From positions 35,213,968 through 35,277,967 of the forward strand of contig ML681992.1 of NCBI GenBank assembly GCA_007922195.1: a DNA stretch of 64,000 nt, given 5' to 3'. The position numbers were made by a program, and so were the translations under genes. Position 1 is the first letter of the stretch. Every line of letters begins with the position of its first letter. This document shows, one piece after another, positions 1 through 12,911 of the stretch. The notes below the pieces were generated by a model, which was not told the DNA's origin, searched no databases, and worked only from the letters and a program-made list of their open reading frames with translations. The stretch comes from Podocnemis expansa (lineage: Eukaryota > Chordata > Testudines > Podocnemididae).

Positions 1-330
1 GCTGCTTCTGGGTGAGCTGGGAAGCCTCCGTCGCGGGGACCATCCAGATCCGCTCCCCCCCACCCCCGCAGCTTGCCGGTGCAGTGGAAGTTCCTCCCCT
101 TGTCCCGGCAGCTGGGGACAGCCAGATTCCCCTGGCCTGCTGGCAATGGCGCAAAGCTTCTGCCACCACTGGCAGGCTGCAGGGATCCAGATTCGTCCCC
201 ATCTGCCGCCAGACAAGCGGAGGAGTTTCCACTGCATTGGCAAGCCGGGGGGGGCGGGGGGAAGCAGATCCGGATGGCCCCCGCGACGGAGGCTTCCCAG
301 CTCGTCCAGAAGCAGCTGGGGACGCATCTG
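1..330. repeat. GC-rich palindromic (fold-back) element, left edge cut by the window
   Basis: The outer arms pair: 2-52 matches the reverse complement of 264-315 with few mismatches (shared core gaagcctccgtcgcgggg). Inner arms pair as well, about 71-105 with 211-245, so nearly the whole stretch folds into one long hairpin centred near 160. This looks like a non-autonomous fold-back or MITE-type element. No target duplication can be seen because the left end lies outside the window. Short open frames here are by-products of the GC-rich palindrome. Superfamily unknown. Confidence 0.7.
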
Positions 331-1250
331 GATCCCCGCTGCTTCCTGCCAGCCTGAAAACTGTCCAAGGCACTTGAAAAGAAAAAGGCAGCACTGGTAA
401 GGCTCCCTCCACGTGTTTCCTGCCCCAGCCAACTTCCACTTGTAGGCAGCACGCGTTACTGAGTCCCGCGTGTTAACTTGCTGCCTTTGGGGGACATGAC
501 TGAAGCGCCTGTTAAGCGGATCTGCACGCTAACTGGTTGCATGTTAACGGGTCCCCACTGTATCTGCCTGTGAAAAACTGTGTGTTTGAAAAATGTTTTG
601 TGAGAAGGGGTTTCCACAAAAATTCTGTTTTCAAAATGGAATTTTGCAGTGTCTTAGCTGCCTGTCAGGAAGGCTCTTGACAGTTTCACACTCTGGAAGC
701 CCAAGAGCTAGGATACTTGGCCTTTCTGGCCCCAGAGAAGCAGGGAGGTGGTGTGTCTCAGCTCTCTGCCTCTCTGGTTGTAGATGTATGGAGGAAGGTT
801 CTGCCAAATTGGCATTCAGAATCAGTGTGCTGAGAGGCCCCAAGCAAATGAAATTGACAAAACTCTTCCAGCTGGGTGGCTGGGGAACAGTCATCTCAAT
901 TTTATTGATGTAAAATCAAATTTAATTTTTTTGGCAAAAGTGAAATTACCCTGTGAGAGAGTTCTGGAAAATCAGGAGCAATGGAAAATAATCCTGATGA
1001 AAAAGGTCCTAACCAACCCTAGTATTTATCCTCACTACACTTTTCTGAGAGAGAGAACTGCAGCACAAAGGCCATGGAGCTTATGTCTTTCCTGGTCTAG
1101 CTGTGGTGGCGCAACTCCAGTGCAGACACAGCATATGTTGACAAAGAATGCAGTTCTTCTGGTGCAGGAACACTGCTTCCTCAAACAACATCAGCTTTGC
1201 AGAAACAAACCAGCAGTTCTGTTGGCACAGCTGTGTAGGCACTGAGAATG
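331..1250. other. No gene recognised
   Basis: Unique-looking DNA apart from a GC-moderate shoulder (331-570) that may be the flank of the palindrome. Overlapping short frames on both strands have no recognisable protein pattern. Read as intron or pre-gene DNA. Confidence 0.4.
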
Positions 1251-1315
1251 TTGGCATAGCTGTGTGTCTAGGAGGTATGGTTTTTTCATACCCCTGACCA
1301 ACACAGCTATGCCAA
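1251..1315. repeat. Small MITE core hairpin
   Basis: Perfect 15-base arms ttggcatagctgtgt (1251-1265) and acacagctatgccaa (1301-1315) enclose a second inverted pair, ggtatg (1274-1279) and catacc (1287-1292). A related sequence (ttggcacagctgtgtaggc) lies just upstream at 1222. This is the palindromic interior of a short non-autonomous DNA element of a type common in turtles and crocodilians. Outer ends were not resolved. Confidence 0.65.
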
Positions 1316-1329
1316 TAAAAGTTTAGGGG

Positions 1330-1440
1330 TAGAACAGGACTATGTGACTTACAATAGGTCACCCAGAAAGTCTGTGACAGAGAAGGCACTGAACCCAGGT
1401 ACCTTGCGTTCCATGCTGGCATTCTTCCTCTCTTCATCAG
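1330..1440 (-). repeat. MIR-like SINE fragment
   Basis: The stretch gtgacttacaataggtcacc, followed by a CAG, a GTGaCAGAG block and aacccagg, follows the antisense core of the MIR/CORE-SINE family. It is old and has lost its ends. The call rests on pattern recall, not alignment. Confidence 0.55.
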
Positions 1441-3954
1441 AACAAATATGAAGCCCCAAGCTAAAACTGTGAAAAACCAGCTGTGGAATGTTCTTTACAA
1501 GTCTGCTTTCTTCCTGCATTTTTTCTTTTTTTCTTTAAAAGAGGACAGTGTGCATTTTCACCTGGGAGGAGTATTTAAAAAACAAACGAACAAACAAGGG
1601 AAAAAACATTCTGGGCTTCCTAGATGTTAGAGAAGCCCTCAGTACTTACTGGTTACATCATGTTTGGTTACACAAAAGAACTAGCTGGTGTTGCTAATTA
1701 TGGTCCCACACAGGCCATGTTGGTGCTAGTAATACAGCATTACTCCTTCACAATGAAATGAAAGAGAACTCCCCAGGATCAGTTTGTCCTAATTCTTCTT
1801 TGTCATTTTGTATGTTCATGAGTGGCTGGTGATGGTTGCCCCTTATTGGCTGAGGAACCTAGGCTGGCAAATTGTTTCTAATGGTTAAAATAAAAACAAG
1901 TCACACATATGGAAGGGAACTTCAGGGTATGGAAAGGTAGAGAGAGGGCAGATTGGCTTAAATCAGTAAGAAAGGAGAAAGCAAGACGACAAGGTACTGT
2001 AGAGCTAGTCTTTAGGTAAGTTAACTCAGGTTAGACCTTTCATCTTGGGCCAGGATTTAAGTGCAGACTCTTATTATGTTATATGACTAGGTCTGTAGAA
2101 GATAAAGTATCCTTCAATATATAATGTACTCCTGATTTCTACAGAGTAGGCAGGTATTGAAAGAAGCCAACTTTGTAGTTAAGCATTTTGCTTTTATGTT
2201 TTGATCCTTAGAATTGTCAGCTCTCCAGGATTGTCCTGGAGGCTCCAGGCATTAAAGATTAGTTTTTAGTGATTGTCATGGGATGAAATCTCCAGAAATA
2301 TATCTAACCAAAACTGGCAATGCTACTCCTTGATCTTAAAATGACAACCACAGTTGGTAACAGTGTAGTGGACTAAACACAACTTCTAGAGTAAGTTACT
2401 TAATCAGACGTGATATTTTAACTGATGCAGCACAGCACCACTCCAGCTCCTCTGATAAATTATCACAGTTCCTTCTTCGGGCTTATGCTGGTTCTGTCTA
2501 ACTTCTCTATTTAAGAATTTGGTTTTAAAATTATTACCTACTTTCCTTCTAACATTTTGAAGAACTTTCTCTTGTTGTTTTTCCAGTTACTAAGCATTTG
2601 TGTATTATTTAGAGAGTTTTCATTATGGCTGAATAATGCAGGATGCAGCATGTCACAGCCTGATTGTGAGAGAGAGTAAATATTTGGAAGGAGAAACGCC
2701 CTTTTTCTGCCAGAGGGGAAGTTGCATAAAAGATCCAGTTTTTAGGACAACAAATTGAAGAGCGTTACCAGATCTATCTTGGTAGCTGTTCTGTTGTTAT
2801 AGTATAGTCATTTCGTAGCAGTCACAGGATCTGTGAAGGAAATTGTTTTTAAGAAATTGGAACCTTAACCAAGAGTTTAAAAAGTTTCCACTATAGTTGA
2901 CAGTATACTTTGATGACATTATGGTATATCTTCAGTACTTGCAAACCAAATATCATCACACTTGCAGAAAGCAACAGAATACTTTATTTTGTGACCAGAA
3001 TAATATAATTGGTATTTGTAAAATATTCTACAATTGTACATTCCTGATTCTCTGGAGGGAGGGGAGGAGCAGTCTTAGATACTTCATATTTATTTTGGAT
3101 GATTTTTTTTCTCTTCTCTTCCACTAAATTTTCATTGTGTTGGAGGGTTGCAGCAGTTACACCACCAGAAATGTTTCCAAGTACACTGAGGAAACATCAG
3201 GGGTGGGGAAATTTAGTAGTAGAAATATATATTGGTGTAAAAACAGAGGTATTTAATTGATACAGAGAGTCTGTTAAAATCTAAAAAAATTAAGAGAGAA
3301 TAGTATTGCAGGTCTTGAAAAATTTGTTTCTGGTTGCCTTGGCAACCAGTTTTAGTAGCCTGTTGCCTAGCTCCACTGTTGAAATGTAATGGAGGGGCAC
3401 CGTCTGGTGACCAAAAGTAAAATTGCTGGCACCTAGCTGTGAGCCAGTTTTGTCTACCCCAGTTTCATAATGCCGTATTGTTAACTCATCCCTGTTACCA
3501 TAAATCTTCAGCATACATGACATCATGTATTGTTATTAGATATTCAAGAATGCAGAAGGAACAGAGGTCATTATTTTCATTCTCATAACCTCATGGTTAA
3601 CATTTGTCTACATTTTTGAAGGAAAATAAATCTTGATGACTGAGAGACTTCAACTTTGACTTTTTGAAAATATGTATCATAGGGACAATTTGAACTCTTC
3701 ATAAAATGTTAACATTTTAATAAATAAGCCAATGAATTATTTCAGTGATATAGCCTACTTCCAGCACTGTAGATGAATTCTGTAATATACACAGTCTCGT
3801 GAATTTTGAAGTTGTGCTAATTTAATATTATATCCCAGTTACAGATTCTATAATTTATTATTCATCAGTTTCTTTCAGAAACTCCATGTTCCTCCTCTTT
3901 GTCTGTACACAGTAAATTATCTTATGGAAGTTTATAAGGTGCTTCAAATAAAAA
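1441..3954. other. No gene recognised
   Basis: AT-rich, intron-like DNA. No exon with splice borders, no inverted ends and no transposon protein was recognised on either strand. A plus-strand frame at 2897-3127 has no domain pattern. Confidence 0.4.
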
Positions 3955-6285
3955 TGTTGACAAGGTGAGTTAGGTAATATATTTTATTGGACCAATTTTC
4001 TGTCAGGGAAAGAGTCAGGTTGCTTCACATCCAGGAAAGATAGGCAGTGTCACAGCTAAATAGGAAGTGGAATAGCTTGTTAAGCAAAAGGAGTTAACAT
4101 GTTTCAAGAGACAAATCAAGTTGAAGTGGGTAGCTAACACCTCTGCAGTCATGGGACAAAGGAGTATTAGTGAGTTAGGTCACTTTAATGAGCTACAAAT
4201 CCATTGTCTGTGAATCCATGACTTTTAGCATCTAGCAGAGTTATTGATCTGAGCTCCAAGACTTGTCTTTTGAAGGTAGTGTGCAGATTTTCTTTGAGAA
4301 CAAGGAGTGATCATTTTGTGAAAAGTGTTTGCCTACATGATATGTTACTTTTGTCTTTCATAATTTTTCTGTGCAGATTCACTTGAGAGTGTAATGATTA
4401 TCTCATTTCTCCCACTTAGTTGCTCAGTGCATTGAATGAGGTACGCCACATGTTATGTTAGGCATGTGTACAATCAATGGATCTGGAAAGATGAGCTGTG
4501 GGAGAGTATTGATCATCAGAACAGGGAAGATGTGTCTGCAGGTTTTTCAGCTGTTATGGCAGAGTCTAATGCCATTTTGAGTTGTTGTGCACTGGCCTGT
4601 GGGCTGCATACTTCTGATGATGAGCTTGGCAAGATTAGGAGGTTGTCTGAAGGCCAAAAGGTGGGGTTTGGAAAAGATTTCTTTCAGAATATGATCCCTA
4701 TCAAGTACAGGTTGTAATTGTTTAGTGATCCATTGTATGGGAATGGGTGGGTTGTAAGTTACAAACAATGTGTGTTCAGTAGTTTTTTTCCTCTGTTGAA
4801 GCAGGTTCTCTGAGTATTTGGGTGACCTGTTCCATGATGGAATCTACTTCTCTGGTGGAGTGTCTTTGTTTGGCCAAGGTGGTTTTAGCTGTGTTAAGAT
4901 GTATATCCCAGACTTTATTTAAACTCCAGAGCATATTCAGTGGTAACTGAGTTCCTGGCTGTAGATAAGATATTTCTTGATGTGTTTTGGTTTCTGGGTT
5001 TGTGAAGCTAAATATGACGACCCATGGATTTCTTAAATATAGTTATCTCTAGGGCTCCATTTTTGAAGCTGATTGTGATATCCAAGAAGTTGAGGCTGAT
5101 GTGGGAATGTCCTAGAGACAGTTTGATGGATGGGTGATAGTTGTTGAAAATATTGAAGGAGCTTTTCATCTGTCCAAAGAGTGAAAATATCATTTGTGCA
5201 TTTATCCAGAAATTCTTCCTGGAAGTGTCCCATGAAGAAGTTTGCATATTAAGAAGTCATCCATGGTTATACAGAAGGTTTGGACAAAGTGTTTGATGTT
5301 GAATGTAAAATTCTTAAATAAAATGGATGAGTTTGGCAATATATGTCAGGGCACATGTCTCGGTTTTGTCAATTGTCTTGTAGGTTTTTGAGGTAGGGAG
5401 TTACGCTGTCGTGAGGATGTTGCTGTACAGGGAGGTGACATCCATTTGACACTTGTGGTATTCTGCACATAGTTGTTAATGTTGTAGAATATCTGGAAGA
5501 AGTAGGTTGTATCCTGAAGGAAACTGGCCCTTTGTGTGTAAGTGATTTGAGGATGGGTATGCGAGACTGCGCTCTGCGAGACTACACTCACTCTCTAAGA
5601 GAAAGAGAGAGAGTGTTGTGGAGCACAGTTTCATATACGTAACATTCCTCTGTGCCATGAGTGTGCCATAATATTTTGATTTATGGTACGTATGACCCAC
5701 TTGAAGTACGTTTAAGTCAAATTTGGCCCACCATAGCAAATGAGTTTGACGTTGCTGGGCTAGTGCATTGTTCCTGTATATGTGCTTTGGCAGGGTGTGA
5801 AATCTCAGCTGTGGGTTTCAGTTAATACACAGATCATAGCACAAGGGTGTACATGGGGTGCAGCATGTTGTGAATGGGAGCTATGTGCTGGGATTATACT
5901 TTAGCATAATCCCATGAGTGGCTGGTTAGAAGCAATCACTCAATGAGTTGTGAACAATTTACAGTTTATAGGCTGTGTGTGAGCTTTCGGGGAGTGGGAA
6001 TTCTCGCAGCAAAAAATGGTAAGATGTGCTCCAAGATTGTGAGAATGGGGTGACAGCAGTTCATCAGTCCAGATTGCAGAGAGGAGCATCACAGTTCAAC
6101 AGTCTGTTCCACTTTGGTTTTTTGTGTGATGTTACTGTTCTCTGACCTGAGAAAGAGCTCTGTGTAAGCTTGAAAGCTTGTCTCTCTCATCATCAGAAGT
6201 AAGTCCAATAGAAGATATTATCTTAATCTTCTCCTTATCTCTACTACCCTGGGACCAACATGGCCACAACACTGCAAAAATTATT
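3955..6285 (-). mobile_element. Degenerate Penelope-like retroelement with inverted ends (copy A)
   Basis: The left end (gacaaggtgagttaggtaat from 3959) is the antisense form of a 3' tail. The right end (about 6141-6282) carries the same tail in sense orientation, so the two ends are inverted copies. Between them the minus strand keeps pieces of a Penelope reverse transcriptase in several frames. Frames at 5008-5247 and 5033-5233 hold palm-like blocks (NNYHPSIKL, LNFLDITIS). A degenerate block near 5400-5580 follows. A linker at 4547-4768 carries AFRQPPNLAKLIIRS. Frameshifts and stops are frequent, so it is long dead. Penelope elements encode a telomerase-like RT joined to a GIY-YIG endonuclease; no clear endonuclease motif survives here. 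Confidence 0.65.
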
Positions 6286-9200
6286 TATCATCATTAGAAA
6301 CTCTGTTTCTTATGCTAATTCTCTCATTTTAGTTTCCATTTTCCTTCCTAAACCCATTCCTTCTACCAGCAACAATTGTTCCCCATCTCTAGCTCCTAGT
6401 AACTTAGCTTCTATCACATTTTTCTAGTTGTCTCAACTTCCTCTGAATAAATACTTTTATATGGACAATCTTCTCTTCAGACATACCTCAGTCTCTTTTA
6501 TTAGCCTTCACATTTCAGAACTCCCATTTCCCCCTGTACTTGATAGACTTTGCAACATCCTTAGCAAAGAACTTTTCCTTCATGTTTTCTTTCCAGTCTG
6601 TCCATCTGTAAATTTGCCTGTTGGCATCTCTGCAAACTTCCTCATGTTCTCCGTTGTCTTGATACCACTGCAGCTAAAATTTTTGTCTAAGTCTTGTATT
6701 GCCTTAACCATTGCAGTTTCTTGTTCCAACAACTTTCTGTGGTTCCTTCATGCCCCTGAAGTGTTCTCCTCGCGGCATTCTGTCATATATCATACAAAAA
6801 TGATACATACAGCAACTCTCCTAAGCTGGTTTCTCCTCTCCAGTCCAGCCACACATCCATCCATCCATAAATATCTTCATAATTGCTTAGTCTGTTCAGG
6901 GTTCAGTTCAAAAGAGTCCTTATTTAAGGCTCCCCATTGATTTTTCTCTGGCTTACCTTGCAAACCTCAGAAGAAATCCTGGTGTCAATGGCAAAACTCC
7001 AAAAGAACCAGGATTTCATTCATCATGTCTATCCTCTCCCACTCCTTCCATTCATCTGCTACTAGCCACCACCATCCTGCTTTAAAAGCCTTCTCTGAAG
7101 CCCCTGCCTGGAACCACGTTTCTGTTTAGTATCACTTTGACTCGTCTGTTTTCCATCTCTTACAAATCCCAAGTGACAATACTGCCAATATATCTGAGTT
7201 CTGTTAATTAACTGGTGATAATTTGCCCATTCCTTTAGTGTAATTTAGCTGTGGATGTGTCATCTAACTGCAAAGCTTTTTTTTTTAACACAAACTGAAA
7301 TTGTCTTTGTCACTAATTTGAAGTTATCATATGTTCCTAGAAGCATGTCAGTTGTTCCATTAGTTTAAAAAAATATAAAAAAATCAATGTCATTCTGGAT
7401 TTTCTGTAGCACCACTTTCCAAAGTATCTAAGCACAATCATAGATAAACATATATAGAGTCACTTCCAGAAGTTACAAAGCCTATTGTTAAATTCAAAAT
7501 AATATTGGTACCTTTTATTTCAGAATCTTACTTTCCTGGTTCCTTTAATTTATTACTATTCATTTAATTTTGATTTCTCAAACTCTGTAATTTAATTTCT
7601 GTGAAATGTTCACAGTGCCTTGGAATTTTTTTTATAGATTATTGTGAATAATTCCAACATATGGCTAGATGAACTTTCCAACTTTTTTTCCTTCATTGCA
7701 TTTTCAATTTATTATCTTAGTCTTCTGAATTTCACCCATTCTGCCTTTTTTTTGTGTGTGACATCATCGTATTATATTTTGTTTCAGTTTCAGACTTAAC
7801 TTAGTCTGATTAAATGTACCTGGTTTTGGGTCATCACATTATAAGGATTTTTCTTTGGTTCATCTGATATGGTAAATGAGTTGTAAAATTGCTGAGTTAA
7901 TATTACTCCCATTGTCTCTTTCTGCTCATTCTGTATTCTCTTGAAACTGAGTAATCTCATGATACTCATGATTTGGTCTCCCTTCATGCAGTCAGGTTTT
8001 TAAACAGCATTAATTTTCATTAATCTGACCATGTCTTTAGATGAGCTTTTTGTTCTGTTTTCCAGAAGTCTCATCAGTATTTTATTCAGAGCTGAGATCA
8101 AATTTGATCTAGTTAGCTTGGCCAGATTGTTTACTTCATCACTAGATAGAATTCTTGGCTGACTCGTTTAATTTGTGTCTTAAAATTTGGGGCATGTTTA
8201 AGAGGATCAAGTACTTAGTGTTTGTACTGTGCTTTGAAAATAAAGAAAAAAGGCCCAAAATATTACTATTAGCACCTTTGAAGAGAAAATGTATTGAAAT
8301 TGGAATTCCCATTGCTACTTAACCCAACAAACACAAGGAGAACTTGTCATATGATTACCTTATTTTTTATTTGTTTTCGTTTCTAAACTCTCTCTTCTGT
8401 GGAGGCAAGTAGCACAGGAGCTCCATATCCACTTCTACCACCAAAGAATTTGCAAACTTGATAACATTGTGACAATATTTTCATTATAGTCCTGGAAATG
8501 TTACTGGGTCTGCCTGTAGTGTCACAGCAGATCCTGAAATCTTTTTGGAATAGAAGGAAACATGGATTTAGGATTTATTTCTGTGTTCCTGTTTCCTATT
8601 TTTATTGTTTGGATTCCATCAGTTGGTTTCAGTGGAAATTATTTTGTGGGTTTTTTTGGGGGGGGGTGGGGGGATGCTGTGGTTCATTATATTCCCCAGC
8701 AGCCTGATTTTTGCATCCCCTGGATTTAACTTCATGTTCTGTAATCAGAGATTGAACCCTCTTCACCTGTGATTCCACTATAATGTCTGTCTACTTTGAA
8801 GAGTGGATTGGCCTGATCTCTCCCTTTGAGTTGTATACAATATATTGATAGAGCTCATATTTCTGACTTGTCCTAAAATTACAGTAAAGTCTTTAAGTGT
8901 TGCAGAGTGTTCAGTTCATTAATGCTTATTAGAATATCTTCTTTAGCATTTCCCTGATGTAATTAATGATGAAACTGATTTTTCTGAGCATCTAATCTGA
9001 TTATTTTTTCTTGAAAACAGGTGCAGTGGGGAATCTCCCATATTTACATTAATTATCACAAAGCTAATAGTGTAGAGTTGGAAATTGATGCTGGTACACT
9101 GAGAGAGTGACCTAGTGGTGTTTTAATACAGCTAGAGTAGATCGATGTAATATTTTCATGTGTCAAGTTAGGTGGAAAATACTTAGATTACTAGACTTCT

Positions 9201-9426
9201 GGTCCTGTACTTTTAAGTTCTTTTGCTCACTCTGTCATATTAATTGTCTGACTTCAGGTAAGTCACTTAAGTATTGAGATTGTTAAGGAAGACTGTGTAG
9301 AAGTGAAAAGTTTTATTTAAATATTAATGGTGATATCATATCCAGTTGCTTGCGTCCGACAAACTGACCACACAAAGGGATTTGGTGGACACCTTGAAAA
9401 GATAAAATGAAATTGTAGTTTCTACC
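6286..9426. other. No gene recognised
   Basis: AT-rich with pyrimidine-rich stretches around 6300-7150. The 170-residue plus frame at 6428-6940 has no domain pattern and a biased Ser/Leu/Phe content typical of a pyrimidine-rich strand. It may be an unrecognised antisense LINE remnant. No inverted ends or LTR borders were found. Confidence 0.35.
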
Positions 9427-10258
9427 TGTAATGGTATGCCACCCACCTCTCATGAGTGCCCCTTTGTTCTAGTGTGTATCTGCACCTCTTTGTCTCTGGT
9501 GGCCCCTTCTAGTAGTTTCTAAGTGACTTAGCCCTCCAGACAAAGTTGCACAGAGTATGTTCAGAACACAGCTGGAACAGACCCATTCCAGGTTATTAGT
9601 CCAACAAAGCTTTTCTGCGCTTCTGGCTGTGGTAGGCGGCCATGCCCCCAGGGCTTCTTCCCTGGAGGCTCTTTGCCCACTGGTCTGTTCTAGCCCCAGC
9701 TCTGCAGTTGGACCTCTCAACAGTTCAGATCCCCTTCTAGGGTTTATCATTGTCCAACTGTAGGCCTCTTTGATAGTGGAATATGAGGAGACCCAGCCCC
9801 ACCTACTGCTCCGGATCCCAGCCCAGGGACCCTAAGAAGAGCAGTCACACATTTTCCTGTTCATTAACTAAACATAAGCATTCACCAGGGCTTCACTCTT
9901 ACCTCAAGACTCTTTTATGTTCAAATTCAGCAACCAGCCAAGAGTCTTTTCTTGCTCCCTCAGTCCCTGCCAGGCCTGAGCTGTCCGTGGTACTGCAGTT
10001 CTTTTTGGCCGGCCTGGAGCCCCAGCTGTTATCCCCTGGTTCTCGCTAGGATCTGACTCTGGTCTGTAGTACAGCTCCTTTTATACTAGCCTGCAGTCCT
10101 CTGATTGGCTAGCCCATTGCAGCCTCCCCCAGACTGGCAGGTTCCTGCACAGTCTGTATAGGCCACTTGGAGGACCTAGTTTTAATCATCTTTTCCTGGG
10201 ACAAGTATGGACTGAGACCTCAAACAGGGGGCCTCTAGGCCTAATCCACTTCTTCACA
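9427..10258 (-). mobile_element. Probable LTR of a retroelement, antisense
   Basis: Read on the minus strand this block starts TGTGAAGAAGTGG and ends CCATTACA, the TG...CA form of an LTR. Its upstream part holds a CCAAT-type box (attggct, 10104-10110 on plus) followed by a TATA box (ccttttatac on plus, 10077-10086), in the right order for a minus-strand promoter. It is GC-richer than its flanks. No matching target duplication was found, so the borders are provisional, and it may be one LTR of a deleted element, not a clean solo LTR. No coding region belongs to it. Confidence 0.5.
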
Positions 10259-10925
10259 TAATCATAAGAAGTTATGTTTCTCTAAGGTGTTCAGTGACAA
10301 TGGTTGTCTTCCTGATTCCTTTACTCTGTGTGATTAGGTGTAATAGTTGGAGTCCCCACTCCACTCTCGACACAACATGCTATTTGTTTTCATACTTCAA
10401 CCTTCCTGCTTTATTCCTTTATTACTTAAAATGGCAAACATAACAATTAACATATGCTTTCATCTGAGCTCACTGTTTCTATGGTTTTTTTCCCTGCAAG
10501 ATCTCCTGTATCTATTATTAGCACCTCTTATGTTAGAGAAGCTATAACTTCTGTCATCCTGAGTTGTAGTTAATAAAACCTGTGTGGTGTGAGCGCCAGG
10601 ATGAAACAGCAGAATAGCCTTGCATCTCCACAGAGGTTTCTAGAATCTGGCAACTTGGCACAACGATCACTTTTTCATCTATTCCTGAAATTATTGTTTC
10701 TGCTGCGATTGTTGGTCACTGGGGAGAGAAACTAAGACAAGTAGAGTATTTTCTCTAATACTCATAACTAAAATTAATATGCTAAATATAAATAAAATGA
10801 GACCCAGCCATCTCAAGCTCACATTTGCCTAACTAGTAATAAAACCCAACCCACAAATCACCTTTGATTCTCTTGATTTCACTCTCTGAAGTGAATCTGG
10901 AGTACTCATTTGTATTCTAAAACAA

Positions 10926-11103
10926 CAGTGGTTCCCACCCTTTCTCTGCCATGGCACACCACCATATAATGTCCAAATGAGCTCATGAATATTCATGAGC
11001 CAATTCAGAACTCTTGGAGTAGTTTTTCAAAAAATTCCATGGCATACCTGCTCAGACCTGAGGGCACACCTGTGTGCCACGGCACACAGGTTGTGAAACA
11101 CTG
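10926..11103. mobile_element. Short hAT-type non-autonomous element
   Basis: The ends are cagtggttcccaccc and ggttgtgaaacactg, imperfect inverted repeats of the CAGTGnTTCCCAACC type. The flanking 8-mers (taaaacaa and ttctacaa) agree at only five positions, so the duplication is eroded. Same family as 36082-36299. Confidence 0.6.
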
Positions 11104-11204
11104 TTCTACAACATGCACAGAGTTCAGTTTTCCTTGATGTGTCAGGAAGTTTAAATTTACATTTTCATTGCATGCAACGAATTCTTTAGCAGTCTTATAA
11201 TCTG

Positions 11205-12105
11205 GATAATGGAGTAGAGAGTATGTTTATAAAATTCGCAGGTGACCTAAGCTCACAAGATTTGTGCAAGTACTTTGGAGGTCCAGATTACAATTCCAAA
11301 CAAACCTGGCAAATTGGAGAATAGTTCTGAAATCAACAAGATGAAATTTGTGAAGTCAGTTGCAAAGTACTGCACTTAGGAAGGAAAAATCAAATGTATA
11401 ACTATAAAAATGGGGAATAAATGGCTAGGCAGCAGTACTGCAGAAAAGGATATGGGGATTAAAATGGTTCACAAACTGAATGAGTCAACAACATGGTGCA
11501 GTTGAAAAAAAAAGTAAACATCATTCTGGCAAGAAGCATCTTACGTAAGATAGGGGAGAGAAGTATCCTGTTCCGTTTAGTGCTGCTGAGGCATTTGCTG
11601 AAGTTTCGCGTCCAGTTTTGGGCACCACATCTTTAAAAAGATGTGGACAAATTGGAAAGAATTCAGAAGACAGCAACAAAAATAACAAAAGGCTTAGAAA
11701 ACCTGATGTATGAGGGCAAAAACTGAAAAAACTGCACACATTTAGTCTTAAACAAAGAAAATCAAAGGGGGACATGGTATGTTAAGAGCAAGTAAAGAGA
11801 ATGATGATAATTTTTCCCTATCTGTGCAAGGTAGGACAAGAAATAATTTTCTTTATCTGCTGTAAGGGAGATTTAGGTTAGATTTTAGGAAATATTGTCT
11901 AAATAAATAAGATGAGTTAAACTCTAGAATAGGCTTCCAAGGGAAGTTGACCTCCTGTCTTTGGAGGTTTTGAAGAATAAGTTAGACAAAAGCCTGTCAG
12001 GAATAGTCTAGATATACTTGATCCAGATCAGCACAGGGTGTGGGCATAGATGTGATGACTTTTTCAGGTTCCTTCCATCTGTACATTTTGATGATATGTA
12101 GTGTA
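11205..12105 (+). mobile_element. CR1 LINE 3' fragment
   Basis: The order of remnants is that of the CR1 reverse transcriptase 3' half. There is a degenerate 'tttataaaattcgcaggtgac' block near 11225, then the tgcacttaggaaggaaaaatc region, an 'agaaaaggatatggggatt' block near 11440, the 'caaattggaaagaattcagaa' region, and an end at about 12070-12100 resembling the CR1 3' end. It is 5'-truncated and broken by many stops. Nothing here is translated. Confidence 0.65.
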
Positions 12106-12698
12106 TGATAACACTAAAATCGTTCATTCCAGATTGCAACACAGATGATAATCTGTGCAAACTATATACAAGGATTATTCTGCCTGCTCCTGAAATTCTG
12201 TTGCTTCCGGGGTAAAATTCATCCCCTTTTCAGTCACAGAGAGTGGTATTATATAATGGTTAAGAAGAACAAGAAATAAAGAATACCCTATCCACTAAAG
12301 AGAATGGGGAAATTTAGGTAGGCAGAATGTATTTACTCAAATTAGAATTTGGCTAATCTTATCAACAGATGAGTTTGGGGAGTAGACTTAGAAAATAAGA
12401 GAGTGGGAAAGGTAAGAAAAAGACGTAAGGGTCTCAGTGCCCAAAAATAATAGCATTTCAGGCTAATCAAGCAATATAGATACAGTAAATAAACAGTTCT
12501 GCACATATAGATGAGAATGTTAACTGGTTTAGGAGAAATTACATTTATTCATGTTGAATACATTTCTCATGAATTTAGTGCATATGGAAAAACACTGAAT
12601 TTTTAGCATGGAAACTGAACAGCTGTATCCATAGAACAAATGCGGGTGTATAATTTCTCATGCTTCTCCAACCTCTGTCTCTCCCCTGTATTCTAGAA

Positions 12699-12903
12699 CA
12701 GGGGATATCAAACTTTTTTTTCCCTAGGCCCCCCTTTGAAAATATTTCAGGCTGTGATGGCTTCTGTGAAAAGTTATGAACCCCCTCCCCCACGATTTGC
12801 AACCCTTAATGGGGTGTGTGGGAAGTGACAGCTCACAATCCTCCTCGCTCCCAACAACTTTGCAACCCCCTGAGGGGTCATGACCTAAGTTTGAGAACAC
12901 CTG
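12699..12903. mobile_element. 205-bp hAT-type element
   Basis: Starts caggggatatcaaact and ends aagtttgagaacacctg, clear inverted ends. The flanking 8-mers ttctagaa (12691-12698) and tttcagaa (12904-12911) agree at six of eight positions. The interior has the 'gaccccctgaggggtcatgacc' pattern of a family also present at 56436-56613. Confidence 0.7.
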
Positions 12904-12911
12904 TTTCAGAA

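Noticed and set aside
6428..6940. 170-residue plus frame as a membrane protein gene
   Set aside because: Hydrophobic and Ser-rich because the strand is pyrimidine-rich; no splice context, promoter or family pattern.
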